From Podocnemis expansa (taxonomy: Eukaryota > Chordata > Testudines > Podocnemididae): a DNA stretch of 64,000 nucleotides. Made by a program: the position numbers and the translations under genes. Location: NCBI GenBank assembly GCA_007922195.1, contig ML682126.1:989834-1053833 (forward strand). Direction: 5' to 3'. Below, in pieces: positions 34,928 through 44,889 of this stretch (positions are counted from its first letter, which is position 1; each line of letters begins with the position of its first letter). The notes below the pieces were generated by a model. That model did not search any database. It saw nothing but the letters and a program-made list of their open reading frames with translations, and had not been told where the DNA came from.

Positions 34928-36236
34928 CTTATACAGTTTGCCGATGATACCAAGCTGGGAGGGAGGGCAGTTTGCAAGTGCGTTGGGGGATAGGATCACA
35001 ATTTAAAATGATTTAGACAAACTGGTGAAATGGTCTGAGGTAAACAGAATGAAATTCAATAAAAAGAAGTGCAAGATATTCCTCTTAAGAAAGAACAATC
35101 CATTGCACATATGCAAAATGGTGAATGACTTCCTAGGAAGGACAATTGTGAAAAGGGATTTGGGCATCATAGTGGACCATGAGCTAAATATGAGTTAACA
35201 GTGCAACAGTGTTCTGAAAAATAAAAGCTCTGCTCAGCTCTGTGCTGATTAGGAATCAACTAGAGTATTGTGTTCAGTTATGGCCACGTTATTTCAGAAG
35301 ATGTAGAGAAATTGGAGAAAGTTCAGAGGAGAGCAAAATGAATGATTAGAGTTCTTGAACACTTGACATATAGGGGAAGACTGATTCAGCTTGGTTTCTT
35401 TAGTGTGGAAAAGGGGGGGGGGGACATTTTCAAGTACCTAAATGGATGTTAGGAATTCTTTCTGTAATTTAAACCCATTGTTTCTTGTCCTATCATCAGC
35501 GGTTAAAGAGAATATGTTTTCTTCCTCCTCCTCCTAACTGTCAGGGTAATTAACCACTGAAATAAGTTGCCTAGGGTGGCCGTGGAATCATCATCATTGG
35601 AAGTTTATAGGAACAGAAAACACCTATCAGGGATAGTTTAATGGGGTACTTGGTCCTGCCATGAGTGCAGGAGACTAGATTCGATGACCACTCCTGGTCC
35701 CTTCCAGTTCCTATGATTCTACACAGGGTGTCAATAGAATAGCTGCAGTTTTGTAAATGTCAATGAATCTACTTTTTAACTGATGTAGTGTTTTCCCTCT
35801 ATGCTGTAACCTGGATAACACTGCAAGTAGAAGGTACATGAAGGTGAGACAGCTCTGCATTGGTGCCCACCAAGGACACTTATCTCTCACAATAAGCCAC
35901 AGAAGAAATTCATTCCACCTGGATAGCTCTTTCTGTGGCCACCTCTTGAAGAATCAGAGCAATGGAAGCACCTGTGAGTTACGAAGTCATACAAGGAGAT
36001 GTTATATGTTCATGTGACCCTGGGATCCATCTTGGGACAGCAGCTTTCTGCCACAGAGGTTGTGACCTGTGTTTCAAACAATATAATTCCTTGCACAGGG
36101 CAAAGGGTTGTAAAAAATGCCTTAAACAAAACCATTTGGTCTTCTCATCCAGCTGTTTTTCTCTGAGTTGGAGTAAAACAAGGAAGTTTCTTTCATTATT
36201 AAACCCTTAGATTTCAGTTACTAATGGACTGATGAA

Positions 36237-36335
36237 ATATTGATCATAGAATATTAGGGTTGGATGGGACCCCAGGATGTATCTAGCCCAACCCCCTGCT
36301 CTAAGCAGAACTAACCACATCTAAACTGCTCACCT
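36237..36335 (-). repeat. CR1 3' end fragment
   Basis: Carries the reverse complement of the CR1 3' terminus ('catagaatattagggttgga' and 'ctagcccaaccccctgctct'). The counterpart in unit C is 57597-57660, more decayed. No coding part remains. Confidence 0.8.
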
Positions 36336-37986
36336 TGACCTCTGGGCTCTGAAGACTATTCTGAAGGAGGGTAAAAGAACCATGAGGTGGGACTCCATGG
36401 TCCCATGGCTTCTGTGACGCTCTCATGGCTTGAGGTGTCAGTCATGGATTGCTGCATGGCCCAATAGGGCAGTGGGTCCCAACATTTTCTCTACCATGGC
36501 ACACCTTTCTACCTTTAATTAATATGAGGCACACTACCATATAATATCCAAAGCAATCCATGAATATTCATGAGCCAATGAGATCCGGGGACCCACCACC
36601 CACGGCGGCCCTGGCCCCAGCTGGGGATCTGGGGCTCGACTGCCAAGGCTGCTTCTGGCCCCATCCCCAGCCAGGGATCCGGATCCCAGACGCCCGCAGC
36701 CACGGCAGCCCCGTCCCCGGCTGGGGATGCAGGGTCCAGCCACCATGGCGGCACACGGCAGCTTCCAGCCCTGCCCCGAACAGGGGGCGGGGCCTGCGGC
36801 CAGGGGCTGGGGCCTGGTGCTGTGGCCCAGATTCCTCCCTGGGGCAGCAGCGCCCCTGCTGCACTCCTTCTTTCTCCATTCTCCTGAAGGTTCATCATGT
36901 ATTTCCTCTGGGCAGAGATTAATTGTTGTTTGGGTATGGAGTGACTCAGGTACCCTTATTATGGCAGTGTCATCTGGCTGGGGAAGGTTCTCCCTGTCCA
37001 GCCATTAACACAGATCCCACCCAATCACTGAGCTGCAGGTTGTATAGCTGGATGCAGAGACCCTGTGTCAGCCACATTGTCCTGGGCACCAGCTTCCAAG
37101 TGAGTAGTGGGAAAACATTCTTACACCCCCCCACCCATTTTTCCATCACTTTCCTCATTGAGTTCTGCTCTGGTACACAGCCCTCCATGTCTTGTAGAGG
37201 AAGTTTTGTCCCAGAACCAGTTGTATCTGCTAAAAACTCACCTCAGGAACAGCTTTCTTGGCTACTGAAGTCATGTCCCTTCCTTCTGGCAGGCAAGAAC
37301 CGACCTCCACCCTCCCCTCATGAAGAGACACCCTGGCCTACTCTACCATAACTCCTAGGCTTTCACCCCCTCTTCCTGGGCCCTCATCAGGTTGTCCTCG
37401 GCTCTGCATGTCACCCCACTAATAGCTCCAGGCCCTCATGCAAGACCATTTCCACCTACCATCTCCTCGGGATTTGCGACCATTACCCCAACTGTCAAAT
37501 TGCCTTCTAATCCTTCACATTGTATCTGCATGGTGGACAGGGGCACATGGGTTTTACCTCCCCCTCTCCCCAGTACTTAGCTGCATGTCTGTCTAGGACC
37601 CAACCTGGCCTGGGTAGTGACAGCTGTGTACTGGTGTCTCTCCAAAAGAAAAAAAAAAAAATCTGGATCTTTATCTTGATACCTCTGAGAAATTCCTTAT
37701 TCTCACCTGCCCCCACAACACCCTCAAAGAGCATCACACAAATGAAGGGAGTCTCCTGTGCATCAGGAGCTTCAGCTGTCAGGATCACTTAATCGATTTG
37801 GGCTGGAAGATTGGGGGATTAACCCCTGCCACCCTCAGGCACTGGCTCCTCAAATGCTCACTGCAATTACATTGGAAACACCTTCTTGGACTCCCCTGCT
37901 TCCCAGGCAGTCTGTTTCCCCCCCCCCCCCTTGGAGAACCAGGCTCCAGGGCAGCATTTTCTGACTTGCCAAACCCTTTTTAATAA
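36336..37986. other. Unit B spacer, no gene
   Basis: Conserved in pieces with unit C (36330-36470 with 57670-57830, and 36870-37986 with 58260-61016, excluding the LTR in C). A segment at about 36470-36840 has no clear counterpart in C and begins with a hAT-like 'cagtgggtcccaac'. It may be a further insertion, but I could not find its right end. Open frames here are GC-driven. Confidence 0.45.
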
Positions 37987-37994
37987 GTGGGTTG

Positions 37995-40891
37995 AAGAGG
38001 CAGCTTTTGGGGTATGCAAGGCAGGAAGGGGCCTAGGCCCAGCTGTGGGGGCCTCGCCGTCACTTTGGTGAGTGCAGTGGAGCTGCGCTGCTCAGCTCCC
38101 TGCTTTAAGTTAAGAAAAAGCAGCCTCTGCTGCGTGAATGCAGGCTGGCTGCACTCCCAGGGCAGAACGGCCGGCCCAGGGGTGGAGCAGGCCAGGCCAG
38201 GGGCAGGGCTTCCCTCTCGCCTGGGCCAGCTGTTCCAGTCTAGAGATATGGAGGTCTGGCCCAGAGGCAGGGCAGAAGAGCAGAGCCCAGCCTCTGAGCT
38301 GGTTTGCTCCACCCTCCCACCCCGACCCCATTCCACCCCCCACCCAGGAACAAACTTTCCTTTTCTGGAAGGGGCAGAGTGGGTCAGGCTTTCGCCCCCT
38401 GGCCTGGCCTGGCCTGGCCTGGCCTGCTTGGGGCTTCTGTTGCTCCAGGCAGAAGGAGAGGCTGGAAACAGACAGGACCAGACAGCAAGGCAGCCCCACA
38501 GCAAGCGGACACCTGGCACCAAACCAAAGCCTCTGACCCCACTTCCCCAGGGTCCCAGGTAAGTGTGAGGGCCCCGTCCCCTGGACCTGTGGAGTAGGGT
38601 GGGGGCCAGGGGGCAGCATTCTCCCCAGGACTTCAAATTAGGGGCAGTGTAGGGGAAGGTGTAGGGGGCTATTGGAGGGTGCTGACTAAATTGGTATAAC
38701 ACTGTTACTAACTGTGGGGGGAGTGTTGGGAAGTTCTGGGGGGGGTGTAGAGGGGTGTTAGAGAAATCCCTGAAGGGGGGGGCTGGCGAGCTGAGCTGGG
38801 TCTTCATGGAAGGGAAGGAAAGAGGACTGGTGTTGGGGAACAGCCAGTGTAGCTGCAGGTGGGAAAAGGGACGGCCATTGGGAGAAGCACTGCCCTGCCT
38901 CAGAGGGCTGGGTGAGAATAAATGCATTAAGGAATGTGAGGTGCTCAAAATGCTACAGCAATGGGGCAGGGGGGGCACAGAAATAGCTGATAGACAGATC
39001 TAGACCCACCATGTCATAGTTCTCAGATGTGTGGGCTGTAGGCAGTCTTCCCAGGGCTATAGGGAAGGAGATTGGGGCTGGCAGCAGGGCCAAGTGGGTG
39101 GACGGCAGACATACTGAGACAGAACACTAGTACTAAAAATGTAGGTGTGGTGATGTGCTGAATTCTGGAAACAATTAGGTGTTAAGTATCCAGTGAAGTG
39201 CAGTCAGTTGCCATAGCTGAGGTTAAGTAACAGAAACATGCACAACTCTTCCACTGATGACCAGCTATTAAAGGGACTCAGAACACAGTGGGCTACCAAG
39301 AGTCCCTGGTGTCTGGGGGCCAACTCTACGTTCCCCCCCTCGCACACAGGGCAGGAGGTGTCCTGGTACCACCTCCAAACTGCCCTGAAGAGAGGGTCTG
39401 TATTAGTGGATGGGGCATGGGAGGATGGTGGATATGCAGTCTTTACTCACGCTCCCTCCCACACACCCCCCATCCTGTGCATGGTGCTCAGTGCTCAGGC
39501 AGCCTGAGGCAGGTGAACTTTTCAGTGAAGGGCCAGTTTTGTTATGTATTTTTGCAGGGGAGGCAGTGTTAATATAGATGGTTCCTACTGGTAAAAACGT
39601 ACTAGTCCTGCTTTTGATTTTTTTTTTAATGCAAATTCATGTTTGAGGATTCAGCAGATGTTTCCCCCTCTCTTCCCTGGACAGCAGTGGCTATTTCAGA
39701 CATTGAGGGACAGGAAGATGGTCTCAGCCACCAGCTTTTCCCTCCTCCCCAGCTTTTTCAGGGCTGGAAGCAGTTTCAGCCCTGAAGCAGGACATGTGGC
39801 AAGCACCACAAGAGCATGTTGTCTTCAGCAGTCTATAGGTCACACTCCTGTCACCCTCAGTTTTAGGAGCCCCCCTGTTCCCACTCTCCCTTTCTTATGA
39901 TATCCCCCAGCCTGGTAGGTCAGGGAATTTAGAAGTCCTGACAGCACCTAAGCTGGGGTGACTGAGCTGCAGGGCCAGGGGAGAGGAGAGGAGAGCATGT
40001 GGGGTTGGGGGTGGGGCTCCAGAGGATGTAAGGAGGGAGGCTTAAGCTACAGAGCTCTTGTTCAGTTCCAAAGGGGCAGCCCTGTTAGTCTAGTAAAGAA
40101 AAAAAAAACAAACCAAGAGTCTTGTGGCACTTAAAGACTAACAGATTCATTTATTGCATGAGCTCTTGTGGGAGAATATCCCAGTTCGTCAGATGCTTTG
40201 AAGAAGGAGAACTTACAGAATTGGATGAAAATAAATGCAGGGGAGTGTAAGACATTGGATTAGGTCATACTGCAACAGCAAATCTGAGCTCTAGGGGGCT
40301 AGAAGAGGGTGTCACAGCTCTCAACCTTGCCCTTCCTCCCACCCTCCTTCAGGGCTGGAGGCAACTTTTATTTCCTAGTTCATGACATTGCCAGCCCTTG
40401 CGCAACATTTGTGATATTGAGGAATTTTCATTCTGGGATGGTTTCTGCTAACTTGAAAGAATTCTTTTTTACTCAAATGGGTTGACATTTTATGAAATTT
40501 GATTTTGTTGTTGTTGTAGTTTTTCCATGAAATTTATATGAGGGAAAGGTGGTTGCTCTGATGATGTGGCATTGTGACACTCATTTCATTTTCAGAATTA
40601 TATTGTGAGGTTCAACCAGAAAGAGATTATTAATAATAAAGAATAAGGATGAGTGGATGGGGGGTTCAATGACAGAAGAGCTGGGTAATAAAAGGAAGTA
40701 CATGTCAGGTGCTGAAAGAGGGGGTAAAAATGTTGGCTGTTGAATAGGCAAAACGAAAGCAGTGCAGTTCACTGTCCAAAGTCTTAAAGCAAACAAAAAT
40801 GCTATACTTTTTATTATGTGAGTTTAGTTCCTATAGGGGGCCCAACAGCGGGCCTTCACCTAGGGCCTCAGAAAACCTAAAGCCACCTCTG
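37995..40891. mobile_element. Non-autonomous hAT transposon (2897 bp) in unit B
   Basis: The element is bounded by the exact 8-bp duplication 'gtgggttg' (37987-37994 and 40892-40899). Its left end reads aagaggcagcttttgg and its right end, reversed, cagaggtggctttagg, which are imperfect hAT-type inverted repeats. Subterminal 'ggcctagg' and 'gggcccccta'-like blocks also pair. Unit C has a single 'gtgggttg' at 61017-61024 with the same flanks. The interior is GC-rich on the left, with a (TGGCC)n run at 38399-38428. It contains a SINE at 40066-40212 and has no transposase frame. Confidence 0.85.
40066..40212 (+). repeat. Cry I-like SINE, single orientation
   Basis: It starts 'ttccaaaggggcagccctgt' with a tRNA box A-like 'gttagtctagt'. 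The body follows ('caagagtcttgtggca', 'aaagactaacagattcattt'), then the tail 'tgcatgagctcttgtgggag', ending near 'cgtcagatgctttgaag'. Unlike the other copies here it has no inverted partner. It lies inside the hAT element, giving a nested order of events. Confidence 0.7.
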
Positions 40892-41034
40892 GTGGGTTGT
40901 ACTGGGTTTTCCTAGGTGAGACAGGGTTCTTGTGTAAATTGTCTGCCCTTTTTAGGATTATGTTTCTACCCCTTTTGCTGAAGCTCACGGCTTATCAAGA
41001 CTTGGGCTTGCTCAAAGCAGTCTGACACTACAGC

Positions 41035-41667
41035 TGTGAGGCTATCTGAGGCAAGGGGACTGTTCATGGTTATTTTTCATATTAATATATCATATTTACA
41101 ATAATCTATATGTTGTATACCATATTTGATATCAAAAGAAAACTTGTAATCTGCTAGGAATGATAATAGGGTTTATATGTAGGTAACATGTCTGTAAAAT
41201 TTATTAGGAATGTATATTTTTTATTTGTATTCCAAGTTATTCGACTCCAAGAAATCCTAGCCTGGGTATCTGCAAAACTATTGTCATCTTAAAGGCCCAT
41301 TAAGGGGACTCACAGCTGCAGTGTGCCTAAGGAGAATCCTGTTTGATGAGTGATCCAGGCAGACCATGTGACTCAACTCCATTTTGATTTGACAAGGACT
41401 CTGAGGGCACGGGAAAAACAAAAGGGAACAAAACGTAATAGCCCCATATGCATTCTGTTTTTACTCTTCTGTCTTCAGCCTGTCTGCAACCAACACCCTC
41501 CTCTGGACCTGTTCTTCTGGGACTGAACAAAGGACTAGGACCCACCCAGCTGCTGGGTGCATACCAGAGGAATGTGACAAACCTGCAAAAGACATTCTTC
41601 AAGGATTTGTTTTCTATGGACTCTAAATCGTTTGTATGTATCAGATTCACTTTAATGCTTTAACAGC
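41035..41667 (+). repeat. LTR-like element, truncated, plus orientation
   Basis: It starts TGTGAGGC at 41035 and matches the first about 630 bp of 48956-49939, including 'catattaatat', 'aatgataatagggtttatat', the 'tctgcaaaactattg' block and the 'ccaggaggaa'-like region. It is cut at 41667, where a minus-strand CR1 3' tail begins. The remaining third of the LTR is not found on the far side of that CR1. Its first base marks the end of unit B homology. Confidence 0.6.
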
Positions 41668-44436
41668 GCTCATAGAATCATAGAATAATAGGGTTCGAAG
41701 GGACCCCACGAAGTCATCTAGTCCAACCCCCTGCCAAAAAGCAGGACCACTCCCACTAGATTATCCGAGCCAGGGTTTTGTCCAACTGGGCCTTGAACAC
41801 CTCCAAAGACGGAGATTCCACCACCCCCCTAAGTAGCTTATTTCAATGCTTCACCACTCGCCTAGTAAGAAAGTTTTTCCTAATATCCAGTCTGGACCAC
41901 CCCAGCTGTAACTTGAAACCATTGTTCCTCGTTCTGTCCTCTGTTACTACTGAGAACAGTCAAGCTCCATTGTCCTTGGAGCAACCCTTCAAGTAGTTGA
42001 AGGTTGCTATCAAATCCCCCCTCAGTCTTCTCTTCTGCAGGCTAAAGAAGCCTAGTTCCTTCAGTCTTTCTTCACAGGGCTTGTGCTCCAGCCCTTTCAT
42101 TATTTTTGTTGCCCTCCGCTGGACTCTCTCTAATTTGTTCATGTCCTTTTTGTAGTGGGGAGCCCAAAACTGAACACAGTATTCCAGATGTGGCCTCACC
42201 AGTGCAGAATAGAGGGGAATGATCACATCCCTCAATCTGCTGGCAACATTTCTTCTGATGCAGCCCAGTATGCCATTGGCCTTTTTGGCAGCAAGAGTAC
42301 ACTGCTGACTCATATCCAGCTTCCCATCCACGATGACTCCCAGGTCCTTTTTCGCCAGTGCTGCTCTTTAGGAGATCACTCCTCAGCCTGTAGCAGTACG
42401 TGGGGTTTTTTAGTCCCAAGTGTAGGATTTTGCTCTTGTCCTTGTTGAACCTCATGAGATTTCTATTGGCCCACTGCTCCAATTTGTCTAGGTCTCCCTG
42501 AATCCTGTCCCTGCCCTCCGGGGTGTCTACTGTTCCCCCCAGTTTGGTATCATCCACAAACTTACTAAGTGTGCAATCTATCCCATCATCCAGATCATTA
42601 ATGAAGATGTTGAACAGAACTGGCCCAAGGACCGACCCCTGGGGCACACCACTCATTACTGGTTGCCAGCTTGACATGGAGCCATTGATTCCTAAATGCT
42701 GAAACCGTTGATCTAGCCAGTTTTCTATCCACCTTACAGTCCATATATCCAACCCATACTTCCTTAATTTGCCAATGAGAATCCTGTGGGAAACTATCAA
42801 AAGCCTTGCTAAAGTCGAGGTATATCACATCAACAGCTCTTCCCACAGCCACAAATCTAGTCATCTCATCATAGAAGGTGATGAGGTTGGTCAGGCATGA
42901 TTACCCTTGGTGAATCCATGCTGGATGTTCCTGATCACTCTATTTTCCTCCAAGTGTTTCAGGATGGATTCTTTCAGAATCTGCTCCATGATTTTTCAAG
43001 GGATTGAGGTGAGGCTGACAGGTCTGTAATTCCCTGGATCCTTCTTTTTCCCTTTCTTGAAGATTGGCACTATATTTGCTTTTTTTCCAGTCCTTTGGCA
43101 CCTCCTCCATTCACCATGAGTTTTCAAAATAATGGCTAACAGTACTGCTATCTCATCAGCCAGCTCCCTCAGCACCATCAGATGCAGTTCATCCAGCCCC
43201 ATGGACTTGTGCATAGCTAGCTTCTTTAACTAGTCCCTAACCTGACCTTCTGTCACCAAGGGCCTCTCTTCTTCTCTCCAATCTACCATACCTAGTGTAG
43301 TGGGCTGGGAGCTGATCCTGCCTGTGAAAACTGAAGTAAAAAAACCATTAAGCACTTCAGCTTTTCCCTCATCCTGTGTCACGAGGATACCTGCCCCATT
43401 CAGTAAGGGACCTACACCATCCCTGATCCTCTTCTTGTTATTGATACACTTGTAGAACCCCTTCCTTTTATCCTTCACATCCCTTGCTACCTGCAACTCC
43501 ATTTGTCCTTTGGCCTTTCTGATTTTATCTCTGAAGTCCTGAGCAATGTATTTTATATGCCTCCTTAGTCATCTGTCCTAGCTTCAACTTCCTGTAAGCT
43601 TCCTTTTTATGCTTCAGCTCAGTGCAGAGCTCTCTGTTAACCTACTCTGGGAGTCTTCCACATTTGCTGTACTTTCTCTTTATTGGAATGGTATCTTCCT
43701 GTGCCCTTAGCAGGGTTTCTTTAAAATGCAGCCAATGTTCTTGGACACCTTTCCCCTTCAGATCAGCCTCCCAAGGGATCCTGCCCATCAGTTCCCTGAG
43801 GGAGACAAAATCTGCTTTTCTCATGTCCAGGGTCTGCATTTTGCTTCTTTCCTTCTTCCCTTTAATCAGCATCTTGAACTCAATCATCTCATGGTCACTG
43901 CTACCCAGGTTGCCATTCTCTTCTAATTCCCTGATCAATTCTTCTCTGTTTGTGAGCAGCAGGTCAAGCGGTGCAAAGTCCCTAGTTGGTTCCTCTAGCA
44001 TTTGTACCAGGAAGATGTCCTCAACACTCCCCAAAAACTTCCTGGATTGCCTGTGCACTGCTGTATTGGCCTTCCAGCAGATGTCAGGGTAATTGAAGTC
44101 CCCCATGAGAACCACGGCCTGTGATCTAGAGACTTCTGCCAGTTGTCCATAGAATGCCTCATCCACCTCCTCCTTCTTATCTGGCGGTCTGTAGCAGACA
44201 CCCACCACAACATCCCTCTTGTTGCTCTCCCCTCTAAACTTAACCCACAGACTTTCAACTGGCTTGTTTCCTTTTGCATAATGAAGCTCTGAGCAGTCAT
44301 AGAGCTCTTTTACATATAGTGCTACTCCTCCCCCTCTCCTTCCCTGCCTGTCCTTCCTGAAGAGTTTATACCCATCCATTGCAAAGTTCCAGTCATGCAA
44401 ACTATCCCACCATGTCTCTGTTATTTGGTATTCTTC
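41668..44436 (-). mobile_element. CR1-family LINE, minus strand, with endonuclease and RT
   Basis: This is the longest CR1 here. On the minus strand it opens with the APE endonuclease ('ITETWWDSLHDWNFAMDGYK', 44433-44374), including 'VVLMGDFNYPDI' and 'SSDHEMIEF', open from 44400 to 43642. The linker and RT start follow at 43502-42996 ('NIVPIFKKGKKKDPGNYRP'), then the RT core at 42864-42072 with '[20 protein letters not shown]' and FVDD where FADD is usual. The C-terminal region lies at 42331-41960, and the 3' tail 'catagaatcatagaataata' at 41671-41690. Several stops and frameshifts make it inactive. Its 5' end is cut within the endonuclease and abuts a Penelope-like fragment. Confidence 0.92.
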
Positions 44437-44830
44437 AGTGGGGGCAGAGGAAAATTGTTTGTAGAATGTTGTGTTGGAGAGTTATTTATCCAATTTATTC
44501 ATGATAACAACTGCACCTCCTCTGTCAGCCTCCTTAATAATGTCAGAGTTGCTTCTGAGGCTGTGGATGACATTGCATCTGCATGGCTGAGGTTATGATG
44601 TAAGGGATGTTGTATGCCCACGATTTCAGCCTTGGCACAGTGAAGAAACAATCAATGTAGAAGTCTAGTCCCTTCTTACAACCCTCTGGAGGAGTCCAAG
44701 AAGAATATTTCTTCTTATAGTGTTGGGAGGAAGGTACCTGTGTGTCACTGCATTGATCAGTGGTATTATAGAAATATTCTTTGAGTCTTAGACAGTGGAA
44801 GTAGGCCTCCAGGTCACCACAGTATTTTAT
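44437..44830 (-). mobile_element. Penelope-like element fragment
   Basis: The minus strand encodes 'YKKKYSSWTPPEGCKKGLDF' (about 44716-44657) and then 'SNSDIIKEADRGGAVVIMNK' (about 44550-44491). These resemble the region before and at the start of the Penelope-like RT, where '.N.DI.IK.ADKGGAVV' is characteristic. A stop follows, then 'LSNTTFYKQFSS', and the sequence ends where the CR1 begins at 44436. Only this N-terminal RT segment is present, with no GIY-YIG domain. The assignment is from motif memory and would need a profile search. Confidence 0.65.
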
Positions 44831-44889
44831 CTTATGTATGAGGTTGTGGGACAGAAAGAAAGTCCCTGAGATAGCACAGATTCTCTACT

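Larger units (their letters stand above)
33110..35735 (+). mobile_element. CR1-family LINE, plus strand (unit B copy)
   Basis: RT and 3' portion of a CR1, running left to right and shared with 55700-57050. It reads through an SLTS-type block near 33240, 'SDSQHGF'-like near 34210, '[17 protein letters not shown]' near 34690, then 'FADDTKLGG' near 34940. It ends with the CR1 tail 'cttccagttcctatgattct' near 35730. Three later insertions interrupt it: a MITE (33307-34188) and two foldback SINEs (34295-34510, 34744-34927). Removing them by comparison with unit C restores colinearity, though many point stops remain. Confidence 0.8.
26970..41034. repeat. Unit B of the OR-bearing tandem duplication
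   Basis: This block is colinear with 49940-61150. Matching landmarks (B/C) are the OR-downstream block (27040/50000), the OR (27387-28332/50327-51274), 'tttctactggagtttccag' (28859/51797), the CR1 block (33110-35730/55700-57050), a CR1 tail (36237/57597), 'gagctgcaggttgt' (37029/60080), a block ending 'gtgggttg' (37987/61017), and 'ttttcctaggtg' (40908/61034). B carries a hAT, a MITE and two SINE units that C lacks. C carries a 1.65-kb LTR that B lacks. Homology stops at 41034, exactly where an LTR begins. Confidence 0.85.

Noticed and set aside
35400..38760. Long homopolymer G and C runs as functional G-quadruplex sites
   Set aside because: Such runs are scattered through the repeats and differ between paralogues. 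Replication slippage or sequencing error is a simpler account.
37980..38980. Overlapping long open frames on both strands (up to 332 codons)
   Set aside because: They lie in GC-rich DNA inside the hAT element, overlap each other on opposite strands, are Pro/Gly/Ser-rich and resemble no protein family. High GC content explains the lack of stops.
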